From positions 1 to 5,056 of the forward strand of contig JAEORY010000335.1 in the NCBI GenBank assembly GCA_016840645.1: 5,056 nucleotides of DNA. The letters run 5' to 3'. Of this stretch, positions 1 through 5,049 are shown in pieces (position 1 is the stretch's first letter; the number at the start of each line of letters is the position of its first letter). A program made the translations under genes and the position numbers. This stretch comes from Candidatus Borrarchaeota archaeon. GTDB taxonomy: Archaea > Asgardarchaeota > Sifarchaeia > Borrarchaeales > Borrarchaeaceae. Under the pieces are notes generated by a model, which worked only from the letters and a program-made list of their open reading frames with translations, searched no databases and was not told the origin of the DNA.

Positions 1-35
1 TAGCTACAAGAATCAATAAACCGTTAAACTACTGA

Positions 36-266
36 CGTAAGAATCTACCAGTTAATATTAAAATTGTTTTAATCAAGCTGTTCCCATTTTCATTCTATGC
101 TTATACTTTGGTTTCTTTAAGTATGCTAGTATTGACAATAATTGGTGTTAATAGTAATGTATTGATCAAACTCCTAGAACCCCTTGCAGTTGTTATGCTT
201 ATTCCTATAATATTGTTAATATTTGGTGGAATAACATACGACATCCAAAAACAACAAATCATATAG
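36..266 (+). pseudogene. Remnant of a small hydrophobic membrane protein (unrecognised)
   Basis: This frame is open for 76 codons and ends at TAG (264-266). It encodes two strongly hydrophobic stretches: one near 66-150 (VLIKLFPF, then YTLVSLSMLVLTII) and one near 171-230 (LLEPLAVVMLIPIILLIFGG), followed by a short polar tail (YDIQKQQII). The only ATG is at 123 and would give 47 residues, but hydrophobic coding-like sequence continues upstream of it with no Shine-Dalgarno. The same frame is also open from the window edge to a TGA at 33-35. I therefore read it as the C-terminal end of a decayed membrane protein, perhaps interrupted by that in-frame stop. A real 47-residue two-helix protein is the alternative. 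I do not recognise the family, and A+T-rich DNA readily gives hydrophobic frames by chance. Confidence 0.3.
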
Positions 267-582
267 ATTCTCTTCTATCGATATTCAAAATGAGTTAACA
301 ATAAAATCATCGAGTATATACCCATAGATAATTTTGAGTTATAGTAAATAAAAAATCACTCTAATAGTAAGAGAACTCGAAAGACCAACACAATTAGGAA
401 GAAAACAAAACAAACTAAAATCCATGTTTTGCTGATGTACTGTGTGGCTTACACTGTATGTATCGTTGCTTATCGTATTGGTCGTTCTGAGTTGCGTCAT
501 AGTGTAGCGTTCTTCGTTTAGAGATAGGTGCATGATCTGAGTTATGTTACTAGTGGATGCTTTGTTTAAGGATGTAACTGAA

Positions 583-620
583 GAATCGTTGAGGTTAGGA
601 TACTTTCACTTTAACGATTC
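583..620 (+). repeat. Inverted repeat / potential RNA hairpin
   Basis: GAATCGTT (583-590) is perfectly complementary to AACGATTC (613-620). The stem extends inward by five more pairs (591-595 with 608-612), two of them G-U pairs when read as plus-strand RNA, leaving a 12-nt loop. The G-U pairs would pair poorly in the opposite-strand RNA, so any RNA role would be on the plus strand. No T-run follows, so it is not an obvious terminator. Confidence 0.4.
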
Positions 621-713
621 AATAAGATTGTTTTAAACATGATTACTCTTCAGAAGGATACTGGTACTACTGAAAAACAGGTGAAGACACACAAAAACTC
701 AATTATTAATTCT

Positions 714-725
714 GCTTGCGCACGT
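714..725 (+). repeat. Direct repeat copy 1 (GCTTGCGCAcGT)
   Basis: This copy starts a G+C-rich 12-mer that recurs with one mismatch at 1517-1528. The two copies bracket the anchored alpha/beta hydrolase gene, this one lying about 20 bp beyond its stop codon. It could be a target-site duplication, a regulatory motif or chance. Confidence 0.3.
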
Positions 726-738
726 TATATGAGAGTTT

Positions 739-744
739 AAAAAA
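739..744 (-). terminator. T6 run directly after hydrolase stop
   Basis: On the minus strand six T residues follow the TAG stop (745-747) of the hydrolase immediately. Archaeal transcription commonly ends at such T-runs without a hairpin. The run is short, so this is a modest call. Confidence 0.35.
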
Positions 745-1470
745 CTAATTCAATGTATCTAAAAATTGGACTGTAGCAGCGATGATTTGGTCTTGTTGTT
801 CCGCCACAGAAATTGTTGCAATGCCATCACCTTTTTGAAAACTATAGTCGGCATACTGGCGATGGTTGCCTCCTTCTATGACAATGAGTATGGCTGATTC
901 GGAAATGGCTTCGTAGAACCCTTTTTGTTTAGTAGCCCCTGGATCTCTTGACCCTATTATAGTTAGAATAGGTATTTGAAAATCTATAAAATCTTCATAG
1001 TTTGCGGGATATGAGGCAAACATGATTAGCCCGTCAAGATTATCCTCGTTGTTTTTAGTGTATTCAGCCGCCATTGCGCCACCGAGTGAGTGCCCACCAA
1101 TTACCCATGAATTAATTTCTGGATATTCTGCCCGAATTCTGTCAGCTCGATTAATACCCATGAATGCAAGATTGAGAGGCATTTTGGGAATAACAACCAG
1201 ATATCCTGCATCTGCGATACCTTGTGCGGTTATTGCATATGCTTCTGGATCAACAAGTCCACCTGGATAGTAAATCAGACCTCTGTCGGTATTGGAATTC
1301 GGTTGAAATACGAGTAGACCACCTTCCAGCTGAACATCGTTTTCATTCAACACATTAACTGCACGTTCTGTTGCTTCCTGAGCACTCAAGGTTGCCCAAC
1401 CAACCAACCCCACCGTCCCAATTAGGAGAATTATAAGAAAAGCGTATATCAATCGACGCAGGTTTTTCAT
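745..1470 (-). CDS. Membrane-anchored or exported alpha/beta hydrolase (Abhydrolase_5-like)
   Basis: Predicted serine hydrolase of the alpha/beta fold, 241 residues. Residues 1-8 are basic (MKNLRRLI) and are followed by a hydrophobic segment to about residue 26. This suits a signal peptide or signal anchor that places the enzyme outside the membrane. The catalytic set is complete: nucleophile Ser128 in GGHSLGG, acid Asp176 in IIGSRDP, and His203 in EGGNHRQY. The YYPGG motif (about 67-71) should form the oxyanion loop. The short size and YYPGG...GGHSLGG pattern resemble the Abhydrolase_5 (PF12695) group, whose substrates are mostly unknown; an ester or carboxylester substrate is only a guess. 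I chose ATG 1470 over the in-frame ATG 1482 because a box A lies about 26 bp upstream of 1470, as expected for a leaderless transcript, and because MKNLRR begins a normal signal sequence. It stands alone. Its G+C (about 43-45% in sampled lines) exceeds that of its flanks. Confidence 0.85.
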   Translation of the reverse strand: MKNLRRLIYAFLIILLIGTVGLVGWATLSAQEATERAVNVLNENDVQLEGGLLVFQPNSNTDRGLIYYPGGLVDPEAYAITAQGIADAGYLVVIPKMPLNLAFMGINRADRIRAEYPEINSWVIGGHSLGGAMAAEYTKNNEDNLDGLIMFASYPANYEDFIDFQIPILTIIGSRDPGATKQKGFYEAISESAILIVIEGGNHRQYADYSFQKGDGIATISVAEQQDQIIAATVQFLDTLN

Positions 1471-1492
1471 TAATTTGCACATGTTTGGGTAA

Positions 1493-1500
1493 GGTATAAA
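1493..1500 (-). promoter_or_regulatory. Box A (TATA) of the anchored hydrolase
   Basis: The minus strand reads TTTATACC, centred 26-27 bp upstream of the ATG at 1470. This is the standard archaeal spacing for a leaderless mRNA starting at that ATG. No Shine-Dalgarno lies before either candidate ATG, which agrees with leaderless initiation. Confidence 0.5.
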
Positions 1501-1516
1501 CCCAACTTTTTACTAC

Positions 1517-1528
1517 GCTTGCGCAAGT
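1517..1528 (+). repeat. Direct repeat copy 2 and 10-bp palindrome upstream of hydrolase
   Basis: This is the second copy of the 12-mer at 714-725 (11 of 12 match). It also contains the perfect palindrome CTTGCGCAAG (1518-1527), centred about 26 bp upstream of box A on the minus strand. That position could suit an activator or repressor site of the hydrolase promoter. The palindrome is complete only in this copy. Confidence 0.35.
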
Positions 1529-1536
1529 GAAAATGA

Positions 1537-1701
1537 AGACCTCCGTTTTTAGTTAAAGGAAACACGCGAGGCGCGGTAGCTGAGATTGTTGAAGAGGCTA
1601 TTCCTCTAATTGAGGCTAGTTACACTGAAGCAGCTGACTTTAACGCGGTCAAGATTTTTAAGATTAGAAAACCAAGGTTCAGCGCACGCGCCAATCATTA
1701 A
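1537..1701 (+). pseudogene. Coding-like remnant, C-terminal fragment of an unrecognised protein
   Basis: The frame is open for 54 codons and ends at TAA (1699-1701). It contains no ATG, GTG or TTG, so as it stands it cannot begin translation normally. The translation looks protein-like rather than random: a likely helix (RGAVAEIVEEAIPLIEASY), then ADFNAVKIF and a basic end (KIRKPRFSARANH). The stretch is a G+C-rich island (about 50% at 1561-1620) inside an A+T-rich gap, which suits former coding sequence. A stop (TGA 1534-1536) closes the frame upstream. I infer the 3' end of a gene whose 5' part was lost. I do not recognise the family. A chance open frame is the alternative. Confidence 0.35.
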
Positions 1702-1713
1702 TATCCGCAAGAT

Positions 1714-1729
1714 GTTTTGTATACAAAAC
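1714..1729. repeat. Perfect 16-bp palindrome GTTTTGTATACAAAAC
   Basis: The two 8-bp halves are exact reverse complements with no spacer. Outside them GCAA (1707-1710) and TTGC (1730-1733) also match, with three unpaired bases on the left. This is the shape of a dimeric regulator operator. It lies 12 bp beyond the stop of the remnant frame and about 300 bp before the NHL gene, too far for a simple operator of that gene. Confidence 0.5.
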
Positions 1730-1985
1730 TTGCAATAAACAGAGAAATCATTGCACTCACCAGACTATAAAATACCCACTTAATCGAACTATTTTTTGAT
1801 AACGTCTTTTTAACTAGAAAGACAACAGGAATACTCCAAGCTACAAGGCTAAAAGAATATACTACCAATATTCAATAAACTATACAATTTTATCGACCTC
1901 CAAATCCAATCCTACTTATTGGGCAAGGAGCGGTGATATTTGTAATAATCCCCGACCTTTAATTGAATGTGATCCCTAATGTGAC

Positions 1986-1997
1986 AAAATATATTTA
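1986..1997 (+). promoter_or_regulatory. Box A (TATA) of the NHL gene
   Basis: AAAATATATTTA is a strong TATA-like element. A start of transcription 26 bp downstream would fall near 2017, giving a leader of about 26 nt that contains the Shine-Dalgarno at 2029-2034. Confidence 0.4.
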
Positions 1998-2028
1998 CAA
2001 AGTATTCAATTAAGAACAGGTAACAATC

Positions 2029-2034
2029 GGAGTG
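2029..2034 (+). promoter_or_regulatory. Shine-Dalgarno (GGAGTG) that points to an ATA start
   Basis: GGAGTG closely matches the archaeal consensus GGAGGTG and ends eight bases before the ATA at 2043, an ideal spacing. It is the main evidence that translation of the NHL gene began at 2043, and not at the GTG at 2157, which has no comparable site. Confidence 0.5.
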
Positions 2035-2042
2035 GAATAAAA

Positions 2043-2978
2043 ATATCATTCGGCTATGGAGAATACTCATACGAGCTGGTTGACGGATGGGCGAAGCTGC
2101 CAAAAAACTGGTCATTTCTTGACGTTGGAGGACTCACAGTTGATTCAAAGGACAGAGTGTACGTATTTAACCGGAGCCCTCACCCCGTGATAATCCTTGA
2201 CCGTGACGGGAATTTCCTTGGTTCATGGGGAGAAGGCTACTTTAACCGACCACACGGAAGCCGTTTCGACCATGAAGGAAATCTATACTGCAGCGATGAT
2301 GGGAATCACACAGTCTCCAAATTTACAACGGATGGCAAGCTGCTTAAAGTCATCGGGCAAAAGGGTAAGCCTTCAGACACAGGCTACACGCCTCAGGCGA
2401 CGCTCATGGATAGCCTGAGAAGCATTAAACGTGGTGGATCACCGTTTAACCGCCCTACAGGTGTAGCCTTCTCAGCTGGAGGCGAGTTCTATGTCTCTGA
2501 CGGTTATGGTAATGCGCGTATACACAAGTTTTCCCCAGAAGGTGTTCTACTCTTCTCCTGGGGTGAGCCGGGTAATAAGCCCGGCGAGTTTATGTTGCCT
2601 CATAATGTCTGGGTGGACAGGCTTGACCGTGTCTGGGTTCCCGATAGAGAGAACAACCGTATACAGATATTCGACGCTAACGGAAGATATCTCGATGAGT
2701 GGACTGACGTCACCCGCCCAACCGATGTATATATCGATAAAGATGACACAGTCTATGTGTCGGAGCTTGCACCGGGTGTGAGTATATTCACGTTTGATGG
2801 TAGGCTAATTACACGTTGGGGAAACGAGGAGAAAGATCCGGCTACCGATCTATTTAGTGCGCCTCATGCCATCGCTCTCGATTCTAGAGGCGATATCTAT
2901 GTGGGGGAGGTAGCTATGACGCATTCTAAACACGATAAAGGGAGTAGGACTGTTCAGAAATTTGTTCGAAAACAGTAG
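2043..2978 (+). CDS. Six-bladed NHL-repeat protein, PAL-like (peptidyl-alpha-hydroxyglycine alpha-amidating lyase family)
   Basis: Cytoplasmic beta-propeller of 311 residues with no signal peptide. Six NHL blades start near residues 27, 68, 135, 185, 225 and 273, each with the pattern hydrophobic-x-D-x-x-x-(V/I)-Y-V followed by IxxFxxxG. It resembles bacterial PAL-like proteins. PAL cleaves peptidyl-alpha-hydroxyglycine to an amidated peptide and glyoxylate. Its zinc histidines plausibly correspond to His71 (RPHG), His187 (LPHN) and His275 (APHA), the catalytic tyrosine to Tyr155 in SDGYGNARI, and the arginine to Arg44 in VFNRSPHP. No partner monooxygenase is nearby, so the true substrate is unknown. 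The start is odd: family-like sequence (SFGYGEYSYELVDGW) begins at 2043, where the codon is ATA. The frame is open back to TAA 1977-1979 with no ATG, GTG or TTG. GTG 2157 would remove 38 residues and half of blade 1. It may be a pseudogene, use ATA, or carry a sequencing error. G+C near 50% suggests transfer. Confidence 0.8.
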   Translation: MSFGYGEYSYELVDGWAKLPKNWSFLDVGGLTVDSKDRVYVFNRSPHPVIILDRDGNFLGSWGEGYFNRPHGSRFDHEGNLYCSDDGNHTVSKFTTDGKLLKVIGQKGKPSDTGYTPQATLMDSLRSIKRGGSPFNRPTGVAFSAGGEFYVSDGYGNARIHKFSPEGVLLFSWGEPGNKPGEFMLPHNVWVDRLDRVWVPDRENNRIQIFDANGRYLDEWTDVTRPTDVYIDKDDTVYVSELAPGVSIFTFDGRLITRWGNEEKDPATDLFSAPHAIALDSRGDIYVGEVAMTHSKHDKGSRTVQKFVRKQ

Positions 2979-3035
2979 TTAGATGATGTAGGAACAAAAC
3001 AATGCTTCATGCGCAGGTCGATTAAAAAATTCATG

Positions 3036-3072
3036 TTTTTTTTAAATTTATGAAAACTTTTTCCATCTTTTT
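3036..3072 (+). terminator. Multiple T-runs downstream of the NHL gene
   Basis: T8 (3036-3043), T5 (3058-3062) and T5 (3068-3072) follow the NHL stop by 58-94 bp. Serial T-runs are typical archaeal terminators. A weak A+T-rich inverted repeat (TTCAT 3030-3034 with ATGAA 3050-3054) surrounds the first run. Confidence 0.5.
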
Positions 3073-3080
3073 AGATAATA

Positions 3081-3094
3081 TGTGAGGTATCACA
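3081..3094. repeat. Short inverted repeat TGTGA-GGTA-TCACA in the convergent gap
   Basis: A perfect 5-bp inverted repeat with a 4-base spacer lies between the two convergent stop codons, about 50 bp beyond the minus-strand hydrolase stop. It may be a small mRNA-end hairpin. The spacer is 4, not 6, so it is not a good CRP-type site. Confidence 0.3.
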
Positions 3095-3143
3095 CCCTTT
3101 CACTATTCAGAATTTTAGCTTTCATTGATGCAAGCGTTCAGAT

Positions 3144-3947
3144 TTATTTACTGCTATCTAGAAAGGAGGTTAGTATTTTCATGAAATTATCCATCGATAC
3201 TACAGGTAGTGCATGACCTCCAGGTAGAGTATATACTTGGGCGTCAGGAAAGTTCTCTCCCAAGACGTCTATAATCTCCATCTGAAGTTTAGATGAACCT
3301 TCACCCTTGAAAAGCAAGACCGGCTTGTTGAAACTTCTCACCCTCTCCATGCTGTCCTCATGACGGAAAGGAGTGTCACCCATACGTTGAGATTGACGGT
3401 GCTTCACCCATGAGGGCCAGACGGGGAGTTCTTTGGGATCAACATCGGGAGGAACAAGCCCTACCGCATGGGCAAACCACTCTAACTGGGCCTCGGTGAC
3501 ATCATCAGAATCTAGGGACTGAAACTTTTTCTGCTCATCGGCTAGTTCTTTGATGGATTTACCTACGCTTCTCAGAACCCAGAAAGCCGCTGGTTCTATC
3601 AACGTTAGGGTTCTTACCTTTTCAGGGTTGTCTAACGCGTAGTTTAGCGCGATCTCTCCTCCATAAGACCACCCAAGATAGTGAGCCTGTAGGATATTAT
3701 TCTGCTCAACTGTCTGGGCCAGGGCTTTAGTTTCGTAGTCTACTGAGTAATCCTCTGGAAGTGGCTCATTCCTGATTCCTAAGTCGACGTTCAGAGGTTG
3801 AACACGTACTACCCGATAGTTTTTAGCTAGCTGCTCGGCGTGAGGGATCATAGTTAGCCACCCTGTTAGCCCTCCGAGTACAAGCACAACGAAGTCCCCT
3901 TTCCCGGTGGTCTCTGCCCTCATACTAAAGGTTGACATAAGCTTCAT
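3144..3947 (-). CDS. Cytoplasmic alpha/beta hydrolase
   Basis: Predicted alpha/beta-fold hydrolase, 267 residues from ATG 3947, with no signal peptide. The N-terminal strand leads to the oxyanion-loop region LVLGGLTGW (about 22-30). Nucleophile Ser94 lies in GWSYGG and His245 in PGGHALP. The acid is uncertain: Glu216 in LLFKGEGSS is in the usual place after strand 7, with Glu118 in LIEP as an alternative. A helical cap (about 125-190) separates the two halves of the fold. The substrate is unknown; related enzymes include esterases, lactonases and dienelactone-type hydrolases. In-frame ATGs lie at 3980, 3965, 3956 and 3947. I prefer 3947 because an A+T-rich box sits about 25 bp upstream and the extra 11 residues (MRFYFMIKMGS) have the base composition of the gap; 3980 remains possible. 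The gene converges on the NHL gene and is G+C-rich (48-57% in sampled lines), suggesting acquisition. Confidence 0.85.
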   Translation of the reverse strand: MKLMSTFSMRAETTGKGDFVVLVLGGLTGWLTMIPHAEQLAKNYRVVRVQPLNVDLGIRNEPLPEDYSVDYETKALAQTVEQNNILQAHYLGWSYGGEIALNYALDNPEKVRTLTLIEPAAFWVLRSVGKSIKELADEQKKFQSLDSDDVTEAQLEWFAHAVGLVPPDVDPKELPVWPSWVKHRQSQRMGDTPFRHEDSMERVRSFNKPVLLFKGEGSSKLQMEIIDVLGENFPDAQVYTLPGGHALPVVSMDNFMKILTSFLDSSK

Positions 3948-3967
3948 GGATCCCATTTTTATCATAA

Positions 3968-3975
3968 AATAAAAA
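3968..3975 (-). promoter_or_regulatory. Possible box A of the cytoplasmic hydrolase
   Basis: The minus strand reads TTTTTATT, centred about 25 bp upstream of ATG 3947, which fits leaderless transcription. Other A+T-rich candidates (ATTTATT at 3993-3999 and TTTAGCAT near 4002-4009) would suit upstream ATGs, so the assignment is weak. Confidence 0.25.
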
Positions 3976-4009
3976 CGCATGCTCAGAGCTACAATAAATG
4001 TATGCTAAA

Positions 4010-4042
4010 TCATTTTGAAAAAGAGTTAGGCATACTACCTCC
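4010..4042 (-). other. Orphan Shine-Dalgarno with a seven-codon frame
   Basis: On the minus strand GGAGGT (4042-4037), a perfect Shine-Dalgarno core, is followed three bases later by ATG (4033-4031). The frame it opens encodes only MPNSFSK before TGA (ends at 4010). It lies about 60 bp upstream of the hydrolase ATG. It may be the surviving start of a decayed or replaced gene, or a minimal leader frame. No function can be assigned. Confidence 0.3.
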
Positions 4043-4112
4043 TATCCGTATCATTATTTTCTAGTATGTAATTAATAACACTATTCCGCTCGTAAAACTC
4101 CTAAGTATGCCT
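4028..4112. repeat. 9-bp inverted repeat pair (AGGCATACT / AGTATGCCT)
   Basis: AGGCATACT (4028-4036) and AGTATGCCT (4104-4112) are exact reverse complements separated by 67 bp. The left arm overlaps the ATG of the seven-codon frame, so in a minus-strand transcript the arms could pair and cover that start. They could also be ends of a small lost element, though no duplication is visible outside them. Confidence 0.35.
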
Positions 4113-4148
4113 GGATTAGCGAGTTAGTCTAGTAAAATCGTCTATTAG

Positions 4149-4156
4149 AAAAAAAA
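4149..4156 (-). terminator. T8 terminator of the biotin-protein ligase
   Basis: On the minus strand eight T residues occur 33 bp after the ligase stop codon. No hairpin is needed for an archaeal T-run terminator. Confidence 0.5.
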
Positions 4157-4189
4157 TCAATAAAACTCGTGATTTTTCCCTTATGGAAT

Positions 4190-5032
4190 CTAACCAAGAG
4201 ATATACTGGCGGAGGTTACTATTTTAACGCTTCCATCACTTAACTTAACCATTAATGCACCCAAGTCATCCACATCCACTGCCTCCCCAGTAAAACTTTC
4301 ATTCCCCTCAGATACAATGACTTTCTTTCCTAGAACAGAATCGAGTCTTTTCCATTCTCCTATAACTTTGTCGAGTTTCACTGGATCTCTGTAATATTCT
4401 TCCATTTGTTGAAGTAGCTTAGTTAAAAAATGCTCAGTGTCAATTTCTTCTCCCTTTTCAGCAATCAAACTTGTAGTGTTTTTTTTGATCTCGTCCGGGA
4501 GAGAACTTGAGGCATTATTAGCATTTATACCGATGCCAATAATTACATAATCCAGAACTTGATCTGTGGAAGCAGTCTCTGTTAATACTCCGCAGACTTT
4601 CTTTCCATTCACAAAGATGTCATTTGGCCACTTTATCCTAGCCTTAATTTCATAATCCTTCTCCAATGTATTAACAATAGATACGGCTGTTAGAGAAGTC
4701 AGCTTAAAGGCTTCATTTATACTTATTTTCGGTCTTAATACCAGTGAAAACCATAACCCGCCTTTAGGAGAAACCCATTTTCTATCGAATCTTCCCCTAC
4801 CGTTGAACTGTTTCTCAGCAACAACAATAGTCCACTCTGGTGTTCCCTCCAATGCAAGCTCTTTAGCGACATCGTTTGTGGATGATACCTCTTCAAAAAA
4901 ATGTATATTCTTACCGAATGAAATATCATCTAAGGGTGAGTCTTCAATCACGCCAATATTTCCCTCTTTTTCATTAAATAACATTTCATTATCGAATTCT
5001 TTAGCAAATTGCTGGAGTGTCTTTCCGGGCAA
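4190..5032 (-). CDS. birA: Biotin--[acetyl-CoA-carboxylase] ligase (biotin-protein ligase)
   Basis: It activates biotin with ATP to biotinyl-5'-AMP and transfers it to the lysine of a biotin carboxyl carrier protein. In Nitrososphaeria the target would be the acetyl/propionyl-CoA carboxylase of the hydroxypropionate/hydroxybutyrate cycle (family knowledge, conditional on the host). The catalytic domain spans about residues 40-172: SSTND (50-54), the biotin/adenylate loop GRGRFDRKW (78-86), SPKGG (88-92), KWPND with the key lysine (Lys134), CGVLTE (147-152) and GIGIN (166-170). A C-terminal BPL_C domain (about 234-278) completes it. There is no N-terminal helix-turn-helix, so it should not act as a repressor like E. 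coli BirA. The start is uncertain: the longest frame begins with TTG at 5032, just after an in-frame TAG (5044-5042). ATG 4984 would remove 16 residues and leave the catalytic core intact. Codon use is A+T-rich like the surrounding DNA, as expected of a native gene. Confidence 0.93.
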   Translation of the reverse strand: MPGKTLQQFAKEFDNEMLFNEKEGNIGVIEDSPLDDISFGKNIHFFEEVSSTNDVAKELALEGTPEWTIVVAEKQFNGRGRFDRKWVSPKGGLWFSLVLRPKISINEAFKLTSLTAVSIVNTLEKDYEIKARIKWPNDIFVNGKKVCGVLTETASTDQVLDYVIIGIGINANNASSSLPDEIKKNTTSLIAEKGEEIDTEHFLTKLLQQMEEYYRDPVKLDKVIGEWKRLDSVLGKKVIVSEGNESFTGEAVDVDDLGALMVKLSDGSVKIVTSASISLG

Positions 5033-5042
5033 AAATATTATC

Positions 5043-5049
5043 TATTTAA
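5043..5049 (-). promoter_or_regulatory. Possible box A of the biotin-protein ligase
   Basis: The minus strand reads TTAAATA. A start of transcription 26 bp downstream would lie near 5020, inside the TTG-started frame and about 36 nt before ATG 4984. If this box is real it favours the ATG start. The window ends seven bases further on, so upstream context cannot be judged. Confidence 0.25.

Larger units (their letters stand above)
267..738. other. A+T-rich region without a convincing gene
   Basis: No reading frame here has family-like sequence. Short frames exist: ATG 544 to TAA 634-636 (30 codons) and ATG 639 to TAA 738-740 (33 codons), both on the plus strand. A 64-codon minus-strand frame spans 339-533. 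None has a Shine-Dalgarno, a placed box A or a recognisable motif. The region may be decayed coding sequence. Its one clear structure is the hairpin at 583-620. Confidence 0.5.
1702..2042. other. Gap before the NHL gene: palindrome, T-run, promoter
   Basis: No gene is visible. The stretch holds the palindrome at 1714-1729, a T6 run near 1793-1798, a weak 6-bp inverted repeat (GTCTTT 1804-1809 with AAAGAC 1818-1823), and towards its end the box A and Shine-Dalgarno of the NHL gene. Confidence 0.5.

Noticed and set aside
339..533. 64-codon minus-strand frame
   Set aside because: No recognisable motif, no Shine-Dalgarno or placed box A, and Ser/Thr/Asn-rich followed by an arbitrary hydrophobic tail; looks like a chance frame in A+T-rich DNA.
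1022..1270. 82-codon plus-strand frame
   Set aside because: Antisense to the catalytic core of the anchored hydrolase, whose own frame carries the complete Ser-Asp-His set.
1566..1650. Stretch with GCGGTAGCTGAG resembling a tRNA D-arm
   Set aside because: No T-arm consensus, no acceptor stem pairing and no anticodon stem at the right distance; it reads better as a coding remnant.
1912..2115. 67-codon minus-strand frame
   Set aside because: It overlaps the promoter, Shine-Dalgarno and first blade of the NHL gene on the opposite strand and has no family-like sequence.
3081..3094. CRP-like TGTGA...TCACA site
   Set aside because: The spacer is 4 rather than 6 bases and the site lies between two convergent stop codons, so regulation of a promoter is unlikely.
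3940..3957. HindIII (AAGCTT) and BamHI (GGATCC) sites close together, suggesting a cloning joint
   Set aside because: Both sites lie in the N-terminal region of a continuous hydrolase frame, no vector sequence is seen, and two six-base sites near each other can occur by chance.
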